Assembly (NCBI GenBank): GCA_023430685.1
Contig: JAEYZH010000049.1
Span: forward strand, 1 to 64,000
Reading direction: 5' to 3'
From: Pseudomonadota bacterium
GTDB taxonomy: Bacteria > Pseudomonadota > Gammaproteobacteria > Xanthomonadales > Rhodanobacteraceae
DNA length: 64,000 nt
A program made the position numbers and the translations under genes. Below, piece after piece: positions 43,416 through 52,103 of the stretch (position 1 is its first letter; each line of letters opens with the position of its first letter). The notes below the pieces were generated by a model. It did not search any database. It was not told where the DNA came from and saw only the letters and a list, made by a program, of their open reading frames with translations.

Positions 43416-43441
43416 ACACTTATCCACTGATAGTTCATGTA

Positions 43442-43470
43442 TTGCATAAACTGCGGAGGCTCGCTAGACT
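43442..43470 (+). promoter_or_regulatory. Putative sigma-70 promoter of the candidate small RNA
   Basis: TTGCAT (43442-43447), exactly 17 bases, then TAGACT (43465-43470), within the lowest-GC stretch of the area (43394-43450). The predicted start of transcription is near 43477. Confidence 0.5.
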
Positions 43471-43476
43471 GAGCGC

Positions 43477-43607
43477 CAGCCAAGTCCGGAACGCGCCCTC
43501 GGGCACGCGCCGTGGCCACCGACCACACCCACAGAACGACGAAGTTCCTCCTCCGGCACTGCCGGATTCGACCCGGACGGGGCCCAACCCTCCGGGTTTT
43601 CTTTTTT
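43477..43607 (+). ncRNA. Candidate small RNA or attenuated leader with intrinsic terminator
   Basis: No gene occupies the 278 bases between the acid phosphatase and the next lipoprotein. From the promoter above, a transcript of about 130 nt would carry a GCCC-TC-GGGC hairpin, a long C-rich unpaired stretch (ACCGACCACACCCACAG), an anti-Shine-Dalgarno-like CCTCCTCC, a CCGG-CACTG-CCGG hairpin, and the terminator ACCCGGA...TCCGGGT with TTTCTTTTTT (43571-43607). C-rich loops and CCTCC are typical of base-pairing sRNAs in this group. It could instead be a terminated leader of the downstream lipoprotein gene. Confidence 0.45.
43571..43607 (+). terminator. Intrinsic terminator
   Basis: ACCCGGA (43571-43577) pairs with TCCGGGT (43591-43597) around a 13-base loop, followed by TTTCTTTTTT. 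It lies 156 bases after the phosphatase stop and 87 bases before the next start, so it ends either the phosphatase message or the separate small RNA. Confidence 0.8.
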
Positions 43608-43693
43608 GTGCGCGCGGCGACTCCGCGCAGTGGTCCGGCCCACGGCCGACTGCTAAAGTGCGCGCCCTTCCTATCCATCCCGGGGAACCTCCG

Positions 43694-44620
43694 ATGTTCA
43701 AGCCCATGGCCCGCGCCGCGCTCGCGGCCGCCCTGCTCGTCTGCGTTGCCGCATGTGGCGAAAAGACCGCCACCGACACCGCGGTCGTCGCCCAGGACAC
43801 GAGTACGCCGGACGGCACGATCCGCCAGTCGGCCGAGCTGCTCAAGGCAGGCGACATCGCGGGCCTGATGGCGCATTCGCTGCCGCCGTCGGAATTCGCC
43901 AAGGCCAAGGCCGACTGGAGCAAGGATGCGAACGAGGAACCGATCACCGACGAGGATCGCCAGAAGTTCGCCGAGACGATGGCGAAGCTGACCGCGCCCG
44001 ACGCCGAGACCAGGCTCTACGCCGAGATCGAGCCGCAGCTCACCGCGTTCGATGCGCAGTACCAGCAGCAGGTGCCGATGTACGTCGCGATGGGTTCGGG
44101 CTGGCTGCAGGGCATGGTGCAGCAGAGCAAGGACATGAGCGAGGAGTCCAAGCAGCAGGCGATCGCGGCGATCAACGCGCTCGCGGCCTGGGTGCAGAAG
44201 ACGCGCTTCACCGAGCCCGAGTCGGTCAAGAAGGTGCTCGCGATCGCGAGCCGTGCCGCGCGCGAGATGAACCTCAAGACGCTCGACGAGGCGCGCGCGC
44301 TGAGCTTCGAGCAGTCGATGGACAAGGGCCGCATCGCGTTCCTCGCGCTGAAGGAAGCGCTCGCGGTGTATGGGTTCTCGATCGACCAGACGCTCGACTC
44401 GGTCAAGCCCGAAGTGCTGTCCAACGACGGCAAGACCGCGAAGGTCAAGGTCGGCTACACGCTGCTCGGCACGCCGCTCGCGATGGAGACCGAACTGGTC
44501 AACCGCGAAGGCCGCTGGTACGGCAAGGAAGCGCTCGACAAGCTCGCCGAAGCACGCGCCGAGTCGACCGCGTCCGAAGCCGAGGTCGCGCCGGCGGACG
44601 CCGCGCCGGCCGCGGAATAA
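43694..44620 (+). CDS. Lipoprotein of unknown function
   Basis: The 308-residue protein has a lipobox (LLVCVAACGEK, Cys21). The mature part is mainly helical and rich in Ala, Glu and Lys (SAELLKAGDIAGLMAHSLPPSEFAKAKADWSK, EESKQQAIAAINALAAWVQKTRF), ending with a strand-rich segment (AKVKVGYTLLGTPLAMETELVNREGRWYGKEALDKLAEA) and an Ala/Glu-rich tail. The SAELLKAGDIAGLMAHSLPP opening resembles stress-type DUF4878/SnoaL-like accumulators, but no family is claimed. A TAAAGT -10-like box is at 43654-43659. Confidence 0.82.
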   Translation: MFKPMARAALAAALLVCVAACGEKTATDTAVVAQDTSTPDGTIRQSAELLKAGDIAGLMAHSLPPSEFAKAKADWSKDANEEPITDEDRQKFAETMAKLTAPDAETRLYAEIEPQLTAFDAQYQQQVPMYVAMGSGWLQGMVQQSKDMSEESKQQAIAAINALAAWVQKTRFTEPESVKKVLAIASRAAREMNLKTLDEARALSFEQSMDKGRIAFLALKEALAVYGFSIDQTLDSVKPEVLSNDGKTAKVKVGYTLLGTPLAMETELVNREGRWYGKEALDKLAEARAESTASEAEVAPADAAPAAE

Positions 44621-44694
44621 GCCGCGGGCACCGCCACGTCCGGGGCGACCATGCCCCGGATGTGCGGGCGCGCCACGCGCGCCGCCGGGTCCTC

Positions 44695-44700
44695 TAAACT
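44695..44700 (+). promoter_or_regulatory. -10-like TAAACT immediately before plsB
   Basis: TAAACT ends only 6 bases before the plsB ATG. If it is the -10 box, the transcript starts at or next to the start codon, making plsB leaderless; no Shine-Dalgarno sequence is visible. Confidence 0.4.
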
Positions 44701-44706
44701 TCCGGC

Positions 44707-47220
44707 ATGACCAACTCCGTTCCGGCGCCGCGCACGGCCGCCGTCCAGACCCCCGCCTGGCTCAACCTCGCCGGCGCCTTGCTGCGCCCGTGGATCCGCA
44801 TCCGGCGCACGCCCGACGACGTGCATGCGTTGCTCCCGGACGACCCGCGGCCGACGGTCTACGTGATCGAGCGCTACGGCCTGTCCGACACGCTGATCCT
44901 CGAGCAGGCCTGCGAAGAAGCCGGCCTTCCCTCGCCCTACGAGGCAGCCGAGCGCCTGCCGATCCGGCGCCGGCGCGCAGTCTTCACGCTGTCGCGGCGT
45001 CCGCGCCTGTTCGGACGCCAGCCGCATCCTTCGCGCTCGGAGACGCTGAGTCTGCTCGCGGACATCGTGCGCGCGGATCCCGACAAGGACGTGCGGCTGG
45101 TGCCGGTATCGATCTTCGTCGGGCGCGCGCCGGACCGCGAATCGGGCTGGTTCAGCGTGCTGTTCTCGGAGAACTGGGTCGTGGTCGGCCGCTTCCGCCG
45201 GCTGCTCGCGCTCGCGCTCAACGGGCGCGACACGCACGTGCAGTTCGCGGCACCGGTGAGCCTGCGCGAGGTGATCGCCGACCAGGCCGATGCCGAGCGC
45301 GGCGTGCGCAAGCTGCAACGCATCCTGCGCGTGCATTTCCGGCGCGTGCGCGCGATCGTGATCGGGCCCGACCTTTCGCACCGGCGCACCGTCGTCGATG
45401 CGCTGCTCAACGCCGAACCCGTGCGCGAGGCGATCGCGACCGCCGCCAGCAAGGAGGGCATCGAAGAAGCCGCCGCGCGCGCCCGCGCGCGCCGCTATGC
45501 GATGGAGATCGCGGCGGACTACTCGCACCCGGTCGTGCGCTCGATGTCGTTCCTGCTCAAGGGCTTCTGGAACAAGCTCTACGACGGCATCGACATGCAT
45601 CATTTCGACACGCTGCGCAGCGCCGCGGCGGGGCACGAGGTGATCTATGTGCCTTGCCACCGCAGCCACGTCGACTACCTGCTGCTGTCCTACCAACTGC
45701 TCCACAACGGCATCGCGATTCCGCACATCGGCGCGGGCATCAACCTCAACCTGCCGATCATCGGTCCGATCCTGCGCCGGGGCAGCGCGTTCTTCCTGCG
45801 CCGCACGTTCAAGGGCGACGCGCTCTACTCGACCGTGTTCCGCGAATACATCAGCCAGCTGTTCGCACGCGGGGTCTCGCTCGAGTACTTCATCGAAGGC
45901 GGGCGTTCGCGCACCGGGCGCCTGCTGCAGCCGCGCGGCGGCATGCTGTCGATGACGCTGCGCAGCTTCCTGCGCGAGTCGCGCCGGCCGGTGGTGTTCC
46001 AGCCGGTCTACATCGGCTACGAGAAGGTCATGGAAGGCGATGCCTACATCGGCGAACTCTCGGGCAAGCCGAAGGAGAAGGAATCGCTGCTCGGCTTCCT
46101 GCGCGCGTTCGGCGTGCTGCGCCAGCGATACGGTCGCGTCGCGCTGAATTTCGGCGAGCCGATCCCGCTGGTGCCGCTGCTCGAGGAAGTCGCGCCCGAG
46201 TGGCGCGCGGCGACCGCCGATCCCGACGCCAAGCCCGAGTGGCTCAATCCCGCGGTCGACGTGCTCGCCACGCGCATCCAGGAAAACATCAACCGCGCCG
46301 CGCACGTCAATCCGATCAACCTGCTCGCGGTCGCGCTGCTCGCGACGCCCAAGCACGCGATGGCCGAGGCCGACCTCGTCGCCCAGCTCGCGCTGTGCCA
46401 GCGCCTGCTCGCGGCACTGCCGTACTCCGATCGCGTCACGGTCACGCCGCTGGACCCGATCGCGATCATCGCCTACGGCGAACGCATGCAGTGGATCCGC
46501 CGCGTCGCGCATCCGCTCGGCGACGTCCTCACGGTCGATGCGAAGCAGGGCGTGCTGCTGAGCTACTTCCGCAACAACGTCATGCACCTGTTCGCGACCG
46601 CGGCCTGGGTCGCCTGCTGCTTCCTCAACAACCGTCGACTCGCGCGCGCGTCGATCCTGCGCCTCGGCCGCATCGTCTATCCGTTCGTGCAGGCCGAACT
46701 GTTCCTGCCATGGACCGAACAGGCATTCGGCGAGCGCATCCAGGCGACGCTCGAGTTCTTCATCGAAGCCGACCTCCTGCATGCCGACGCGGACGGGCGC
46801 ATCATCGAGCGCGGCCCGGGGCAGGGCGATGCGGCGTTCCGGCTGCGCGCGCTCGCGCATACGCTGTTGCCTTCGATCGAGCGCTACTACATCGGCCTCG
46901 CGCTGCTGGTGAAGAACGGTCCCGGCACGCTCAGCGCGGGCGAACTCGAGAACCTCTGCGCGTTGACTGCGCAGCGCCTGTCGCTGCTGCACGAACTCAA
47001 TGCGCCCGAATTCTTCGACAAGAGCCTGTTCCGCGGCTTCATCCAGAAGCTGCGCGAGCGGCGCGTCGTCTGGGGCGACGCGAACGGCAAGCTCATGTTC
47101 GACAAGGAGCTCGAGATCGTCGCGCACGATGCGCGCGTGATCCTCTCGCGCGAGATCCGCCACGGCATCCTCAAGCTCACGCCGGAGAAGCAGGCCGCGC
47201 TGAACCAGTCGGCAAGCTGA
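44707..47220 (+). CDS. plsB: Glycerol-3-phosphate 1-O-acyltransferase
   Basis: This 837-residue inner-membrane-associated enzyme makes lysophosphatidic acid, the first step of phospholipid synthesis. Acyltransferase motifs: block I HRSHVDYLLLSY (His318 and Asp323 of H-x4-D), block II GSAFFLRRTFKGDALYSTVFREYI, block III SLEYFIEGGRSRTGRLLQPRGGML, block IV RPVVFQPVYIGYEKVMEGDAYIGEL. Long N- and C-terminal helical regions match the PlsB rather than the PlsY family. Very long open frames on the other strand and in another frame over this gene are compositional shadows. Confidence 0.96.
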   Translation: MTNSVPAPRTAAVQTPAWLNLAGALLRPWIRIRRTPDDVHALLPDDPRPTVYVIERYGLSDTLILEQACEEAGLPSPYEAAERLPIRRRRAVFTLSRRPRLFGRQPHPSRSETLSLLADIVRADPDKDVRLVPVSIFVGRAPDRESGWFSVLFSENWVVVGRFRRLLALALNGRDTHVQFAAPVSLREVIADQADAERGVRKLQRILRVHFRRVRAIVIGPDLSHRRTVVDALLNAEPVREAIATAASKEGIEEAAARARARRYAMEIAADYSHPVVRSMSFLLKGFWNKLYDGIDMHHFDTLRSAAAGHEVIYVPCHRSHVDYLLLSYQLLHNGIAIPHIGAGINLNLPIIGPILRRGSAFFLRRTFKGDALYSTVFREYISQLFARGVSLEYFIEGGRSRTGRLLQPRGGMLSMTLRSFLRESRRPVVFQPVYIGYEKVMEGDAYIGELSGKPKEKESLLGFLRAFGVLRQRYGRVALNFGEPIPLVPLLEEVAPEWRAATADPDAKPEWLNPAVDVLATRIQENINRAAHVNPINLLAVALLATPKHAMAEADLVAQLALCQRLLAALPYSDRVTVTPLDPIAIIAYGERMQWIRRVAHPLGDVLTVDAKQGVLLSYFRNNVMHLFATAAWVACCFLNNRRLARASILRLGRIVYPFVQAELFLPWTEQAFGERIQATLEFFIEADLLHADADGRIIERGPGQGDAAFRLRALAHTLLPSIERYYIGLALLVKNGPGTLSAGELENLCALTAQRLSLLHELNAPEFFDKSLFRGFIQKLRERRVVWGDANGKLMFDKELEIVAHDARVILSREIRHGILKLTPEKQAALNQSAS

Positions 47221-47582
47221 GCGACGACGCCCGCCTACCGCGGCGGGACGTCGACCGCGAGCCCTTCGCGCGTTCGATCCGGAGGGCTCGCGCCGCGCGC
47301 CCGATCAGACGCAGGCACGCGCGCATTTCCTACGCGCCATCGCGCGATCCGCCGCTGCACCGGCGCGGCGCGCACCTCCAGACTGCGAGGCAACCCGGCG
47401 AGTGCCGGGGATGACGGGGCACCGTCGCGCAGCCAGTCGACCCGTCTCGGATCAACGGTCGCGCCAAGCGCGCATGGCGCAGCCGGAGCCCCGCGATCGC
47501 ATCTCGCGGCGCAGGGCGTCGGTTGGTCGGCGAGGCTTGACGCGGTTCCTGTTGCCCTGTTCGCACGATGGAGGCACCCCAC
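47221..47582. other. Intergenic stretch without gene; two hairpins
   Basis: The 362 bases between plsB and the amidase contain CCCGCC-TACCGC-GGCGGG (about 47230-47247) and GAGCCCT...AGGGCTC (47259-47289). They may stop or stabilise the plsB message, although no T-run follows. TTGACG at 47535-47540 could be a -35 for the amidase gene, but no good -10 follows. No coding or RNA gene was recognised. Confidence 0.5.
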
Positions 47583-49415
47583 ATGCGTATTCGTCCACTC
47601 CTTCTCGCGCTCGCCGTGTCGGCGTGCATCGCCCCGCCCGCAGTCGCCCAGTCGCGCGAAAGCAGCGTCGATCCCGACGCTTCCGGGTCGCCATTCGAGG
47701 CGGCCATCGCGCTCGAGCAGGCGACGCTCGCCGCGCGCGCGCCATGGCCCGCGCTCTTCGAAGCTGCGTATGCGCGCTACCCGGGACTGCCGCGAGGGCT
47801 GCTCGAATCGATCGCGTACGTGCAGAGTCGCTGGACGATGCTCGATGGCGCGCGCACCGAAGCGTCCGAATCCGCGCCCGCGATCGGCCTGATGGGCCTG
47901 TACCAGGGCGATGGGTTCCTCGACCAGGTCGGCGACGCGGCCGCACTGCTCGGCGTGCCGCGCGAGCGCGTCGAGCGCGAGGCGTACTGGAACATCCTCG
48001 GCGCGGCCGCGCTGCTGACGGACGCCGCGTCGCGGATCGCTGCGGATGCGAACGAGGCGGACCTGCTCGCGGCATACGCGGGGTTTGCCGGCTCGCACAC
48101 CGATGCGATCGGCGCGTTCGCGCGCGAGAGCTTCGCCTACGACGTGCTGCTCGCGCTCGACCGCGGCGCGGACGACCACGGCATCCACATCGACGCGCGC
48201 GCGATCGAGTGGGAGCGGCAGTTCGGCCCCGACGCGCTGGTACGTCAGCGCGCGCCGTTCGTGCGCCTCGACCTTTCGCGCGGCAGCGTCGAGGTCGACG
48301 GCTACGTGGTCGACCCGCGCGACGAAACGCTGCATGCGCCTGGCGGCCTCCCCGGCATCAACAGCACCGACTACGCCCCCGCGTCCTGGGTGGCCTCGCC
48401 CTACTACCACTCGCGCGGCACCGCGACCAGCGCGGTCACGATCCACACGATGCAGGGCTCTTACGCGGGCAGCATCGCGTGGTTCCAGAACAACCCGTAC
48501 TCGGTCAGCGCGCACTACCTGATCCGCAGCTCGGACGGCCAGGTCACGCAGATGGTGCGCGAGGCGCAGGCCGCGCACCATGTCGGCAGCCAGAATGCCT
48601 ACACGCTCGGCATCGAGCACGAGGGCTACGTCGACAATGCGGCCTGGTACACGACCGCGATGTACAACGCGTCGGCGGCGCTGACGCGCCACTTCTGCGC
48701 GCGCCATGCGATCCCGTGCGCGAGCGCGTACAACGGCCCCGCGCACGGCGGCATCAACGTCCTGCCGACCTCGGTCAGGATCAAGGGCCACCAGCACTAC
48801 ACGGGCCAGACGCACACCGATCCCGGCATCAACTGGGACTGGCGCCGCTACTACGCGCTGCTGAACCCGGGCAGCGGCGGGAATCCGGTCACGCTCGACG
48901 GATTCGAAGGCGGCGAAGGCCACTTCAACACGGCGCCCGCCTACTCCGGCAGCACCACCGGCATCGCGGCGACGTCGACCGCCGATCGGGACTGCACGAT
49001 CGCGCGCGTGGGCAGCTGCTCGGAGCACCTCACGCTCGTCGACAACGCGGCGAACACGCAGGCGTGGTCGATACGGTTCCTGTCGGGCAGCGGCGCGCCG
49101 TCCGCGAACACCGGCGTTGCGCGCAACGGCCGGCTCGGCTTCTGGGTGTTCGTCGCCGGCAGCGGTTTCAGCGTCGGCGTCGGCATCGACGATTCGGACG
49201 GCACCGAACGCTCGACGCAGCGCGCGGTCGCCGCGAACACGTGGACCTGGGTCGAATGGAACCTCACCGACGCGGCTGCCTGGAACGCGTGGGTCGGGGG
49301 CAACGGCGCGATCACGGCCGCGAACGTGACGGTCGATGCGATCTGGCTCGAACGCGCGCACACGACCTACAGCGTGAACGCCTATCTCGACGAGTTGCGC
49401 TGGATCCCCAACTGA
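47583..49415 (+). CDS. Secreted N-acetylmuramoyl-L-alanine amidase with extra N- and C-terminal modules
   Basis: The 610-residue exported protein has a signal peptide (to about residue 24, PAVAQ), an N-terminal helical region resembling a lytic-transglycosylase fold (LPRGLLESIAYVQSRWTML, AIGLMGLYQG), and then an Amidase_2/PGRP-type domain (about 270-425). Zinc ligands fit His288 in TIHTMQGSY and His411 in THTDPG; LGIEHEGY and GHQHYTG also match. The C-terminal 180 residues, beginning VTLDGFEGGEGHF, are a jelly-roll-like, possibly carbohydrate-binding domain. GGAGG precedes the ATG. It likely cleaves peptidoglycan, its own or that of competitors. Confidence 0.88.
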   Translation: MRIRPLLLALAVSACIAPPAVAQSRESSVDPDASGSPFEAAIALEQATLAARAPWPALFEAAYARYPGLPRGLLESIAYVQSRWTMLDGARTEASESAPAIGLMGLYQGDGFLDQVGDAAALLGVPRERVEREAYWNILGAAALLTDAASRIAADANEADLLAAYAGFAGSHTDAIGAFARESFAYDVLLALDRGADDHGIHIDARAIEWERQFGPDALVRQRAPFVRLDLSRGSVEVDGYVVDPRDETLHAPGGLPGINSTDYAPASWVASPYYHSRGTATSAVTIHTMQGSYAGSIAWFQNNPYSVSAHYLIRSSDGQVTQMVREAQAAHHVGSQNAYTLGIEHEGYVDNAAWYTTAMYNASAALTRHFCARHAIPCASAYNGPAHGGINVLPTSVRIKGHQHYTGQTHTDPGINWDWRRYYALLNPGSGGNPVTLDGFEGGEGHFNTAPAYSGSTTGIAATSTADRDCTIARVGSCSEHLTLVDNAANTQAWSIRFLSGSGAPSANTGVARNGRLGFWVFVAGSGFSVGVGIDDSDGTERSTQRAVAANTWTWVEWNLTDAAAWNAWVGGNGAITAANVTVDAIWLERAHTTYSVNAYLDELRWIPN

Positions 49416-49468
49416 CGGCGCAAGCCGAGGCCATGTGGCCGGCCGCGCGCCGGTCGCCACCGCACGCG

Positions 49469-49675
49469 TCAGGCATCGAGATCGGGAATCAGCTTGTCCT
49501 CGAGCCAGGCGATCATGTCCTTGAGCCTGAGCTTGCGCTTCTTGAGGCGCGTGAGCTGCAACTCGTCATCGACCGGCCCGGCCGCGAGTCGCGCGATCGC
49601 GGCATCGAGATCACGATGCTCTTGCCGGAGTTCGGCGAGCTTGCGCGCGAGGGTGGCGGGATCGTCGTCGTACAT
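49469..49675 (-). CDS. YdcH-like small coiled-coil protein (DUF465)
   Basis: This 68-residue protein is almost entirely helical and charged: LARKLAELRQEHRDLDAAIARLA, then DELQLTRLKKRKLRLKDMIAWLED, the K-K-R-K-L-x-L-K-D core of the DUF465/YdcH family. It is too small for an enzyme. Function is unknown. The frame continues upstream past ATG 49675, but family homology begins here. Confidence 0.88.
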   Translation of the reverse strand: MYDDDPATLARKLAELRQEHRDLDAAIARLAAGPVDDELQLTRLKKRKLRLKDMIAWLEDKLIPDLDA

Positions 49676-49818
49676 GTCTGCGCCCGGGGGCGCCCAGTGT
49701 AGTCCGGCGTGGCTCGCGTCCGCACCTTCACGGCTCCTGCAACCGCATCGCGCCCGGGCTTGCGGAGGTTGCCGCGTGATGCGGTGTCGACGCTTCGTCG
49801 ATCGCGAGTTCGCCGCAC

Positions 49819-51822
49819 CTACAGCGCGCGCGCGACTTCGGCGATCCTCTGCGGCGTGAAACCGAAGAAGTCGAACAACACCGCGCCGGGCGCCGACTCG
49901 CCGAAGCGGTCGATGCCGACGACGGTGCCGTTGCCGCGCACGTACTTCCACCAGAGCGCGCTGCTGCCGGCTTCGATCGCGATCTTCGCCACGTGTTCGG
50001 GCAGCACCTGCGCGCGCCACGCGTCGTCCTGGCGGTCGAACGTCGTCGTCGAAGGCATCGACACGACGCGCGTCGCGAGACCCTCGGCCTCGAGCAGTGC
50101 CTTCGTCGCGAGCGCGAGGCCGACCTCCGAGCCGGTCGCGATGAGGATCCGCTGCGGCGTGCCACCCGCGGCCTCGGCGAGCACGTAGCCGCCGCGCTCG
50201 ACCGCGGCAATCTGCTCCGCGTCGCGCGCGACGAACGGCAGGTTCTGCCGCGACAGCGCGAGAGCGGTCGGCGCGGCCTTGCGCCGCAGCGCGAGCGTCC
50301 ATGCGATCGCGGTCTCGACCGTGTCGCACGGCCGCCAGACCTCGAGGTTCGGGATCAGTCGCAGCGACGACACGTGTTCGACCGACTGGTGCGTCGGGCC
50401 GTCTTCGCCGAGCCCGATCGAATCATGCGTGAACACGTGGATCACGCGCAGGTGCATCAGCGCGGCCATCCGGATCGCATTGCGGCTGTAGTCGCTGAAG
50501 GTCAGGAAGGTGCCGCCGAATGGTATGAAGCCGCCATGCAGCGCGAGGCCGTTCATAATCGCGGCCATGCCGAATTCGCGCACGCCATAGCTGATGTGGC
50601 GCCCGGTACCCGCGCCTTCCAGCAGCGGCGCGCCCTTCCACAGCGTGAGGTTGGAGTGGGTCAGGTCGGCCGATCCGCCGAGCATCTCGGGCACCGCGGG
50701 CGCGAGCGCCTCGATCGCATACTGGCTCGCCTTGCGCGTCGCGACGGTCTCCTGCTTCGCGTTCGCGTTCGCGACGAGCTGCGCCGCGCGCTCGCCGAAA
50801 TCAGCAGGAAGATCGCCCGCGAGGCGCCGCCGGAACTCGCGTGCGGCCTCGCCGTCGGCCGCTTCGTAGGCCGCGAAACGCTCGTTCCATGCCTGTTCGT
50901 GCGCGGCGCCCGCTGCGCGCGCGTCCCAGCCCGCGCGGATGTCGGCCGGGATTTCGAACGGCGCGTGCGTCCAGCCGAGTGCCTCGCGCGTCTTCGCGAG
51001 TTCGTCGGCGCCGAGCGCCTCGCCATGTGCCTTGGCGGTGCCTGCACGCGTCGGCGCGCCCTTGCCGATGACCGTCCGGCAGAGAATGAAGCTCGGTTGC
51101 GACGTGTTCGCCTTGGCTTCGGCGATCGCGCGGTCGACCGCGTCGACATCGTGGCCGTCGATCGGGCCGATCACCTGCCAGCCGTACGCGCGGAAGCGCG
51201 CGGCGGTGTCGTCGGTGAACCAGCCGCGCACCTGGCCGTCGATCGAGATGCCGTTGTCGTCGTAGAGCGCGATGAGCTTGCCGAGCTGCCAGGTGCCCGC
51301 GAGCGCACAGGCCTCGTGCGAAATGCCTTCCATGAGGCAGCCATCGCCGAGGAACACGTAGGTGTGGTGGTCGACGATGCGCGCGTCGCCGTGGTTGAAC
51401 TCGGCCGCGAGCAGTTTCTCGGCGAGCGCCATGCCGACCGCATTCGCGATGCCCTGGCCGAGCGGACCGGTGGTGGTCTCGACACCCGGTGTCACGTGGA
51501 CTTCGGGATGGCCGGGCGTCTTCGAGTGCAGTTGCCGGAAGTTCTCGAGTTCAGCGAGCGGCAGGTCGTAGCCCGACAGGTGCAGCAACGCATACAGCAG
51601 CATCGAGCCATGTCCGTTGGACACGACGAAACGATCGCGATCGGCCCATTGCGGGTTGGCCGGGTTGTGGCGCAGGTGGCGCGTCCACAGCGCGAGCGCG
51701 ATCTCGGCCATTCCCATCGGCATGCCGGGATGTCCTGATTTCGCCTTTTCCACCGCGTCGGCCGCGAGGAAGCGGATCGCATTCGCGAGGCGGGCGGTAT
51801 CGACGCTCGGGGTGCTGCTCAT
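49819..51822 (-). CDS. tkt: Transketolase
   Basis: The 667-residue thiamine-diphosphate enzyme of the non-oxidative pentose phosphate pathway has SGHPGMPMGMAEIA, the ThDP/metal motif LGDGCLMEGISHEA...LIALYDDNGISIDG, FIPFGGTFLTFSDYSRNAIRMAALM, and the HDSIGLGEDGPTHQSVEHV active-site segment, with the C-terminal SALWWKYVRGNGTVVGIDRFGESAPG. CTGGAG precedes ATG 51822. The open frame further upstream (to 52116) is Arg-rich and unlike the family. ttcA diverges from it across 281 bases. Confidence 0.96.
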   Translation of the reverse strand: MSSTPSVDTARLANAIRFLAADAVEKAKSGHPGMPMGMAEIALALWTRHLRHNPANPQWADRDRFVVSNGHGSMLLYALLHLSGYDLPLAELENFRQLHSKTPGHPEVHVTPGVETTTGPLGQGIANAVGMALAEKLLAAEFNHGDARIVDHHTYVFLGDGCLMEGISHEACALAGTWQLGKLIALYDDNGISIDGQVRGWFTDDTAARFRAYGWQVIGPIDGHDVDAVDRAIAEAKANTSQPSFILCRTVIGKGAPTRAGTAKAHGEALGADELAKTREALGWTHAPFEIPADIRAGWDARAAGAAHEQAWNERFAAYEAADGEAAREFRRRLAGDLPADFGERAAQLVANANAKQETVATRKASQYAIEALAPAVPEMLGGSADLTHSNLTLWKGAPLLEGAGTGRHISYGVREFGMAAIMNGLALHGGFIPFGGTFLTFSDYSRNAIRMAALMHLRVIHVFTHDSIGLGEDGPTHQSVEHVSSLRLIPNLEVWRPCDTVETAIAWTLALRRKAAPTALALSRQNLPFVARDAEQIAAVERGGYVLAEAAGGTPQRILIATGSEVGLALATKALLEAEGLATRVVSMPSTTTFDRQDDAWRAQVLPEHVAKIAIEAGSSALWWKYVRGNGTVVGIDRFGESAPGAVLFDFFGFTPQRIAEVARAL

Positions 51823-52016
51823 GGACGCTCCAGTGGATGGCGGCCTCGCCGCGCGTGCGCGTCGAAACCATGGCCGATTGGCGGGGTGGGAACTCGCCAG
51901 GAGGCGTCCCGGCGCGCGTGCCGCGGAATCGAGCGCGCAGCCGCGCGGATTTTGCCGCATCGGCGCAACCGGCGGAAGAGAACGCGCCGCGTATCGGAAG
52001 CTGCGACCGCGCCGAC

Positions 52017-52022
52017 TACAAT
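52017..52022 (+). promoter_or_regulatory. -10 box TACAAT upstream of ttcA
   Basis: TACAAT (5 of 6 matches to TATAAT) lies 82 bases before the ttcA ATG in the tkt-ttcA divergent gap. The nearby -35 is not clear. Nothing else was recognised in this 281-base gap. Confidence 0.5.
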
Positions 52023-52103
52023 GGCCGACTCCGCGTTGCGAGCGTCCCCCCGGTGCTGCCCGCACCACGCGGCCATCGCATCGCCCGCATCCGGATCGAA
52101 CCC

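Noticed and set aside
43420..43428. TTATCCACT as a DnaA box
   Set aside because: One mismatch to TTATCCACA and no cluster of further boxes nearby, so no origin is claimed.
44370..47414. Open frames of about 900-1,000 codons overlapping plsB in another frame and on the minus strand
   Set aside because: They translate to Arg/Ala/Pro-rich or Asp/Arg-rich low-complexity sequence, while plsB shows complete acyltransferase motifs. High G+C removes stop codons from shadow frames.
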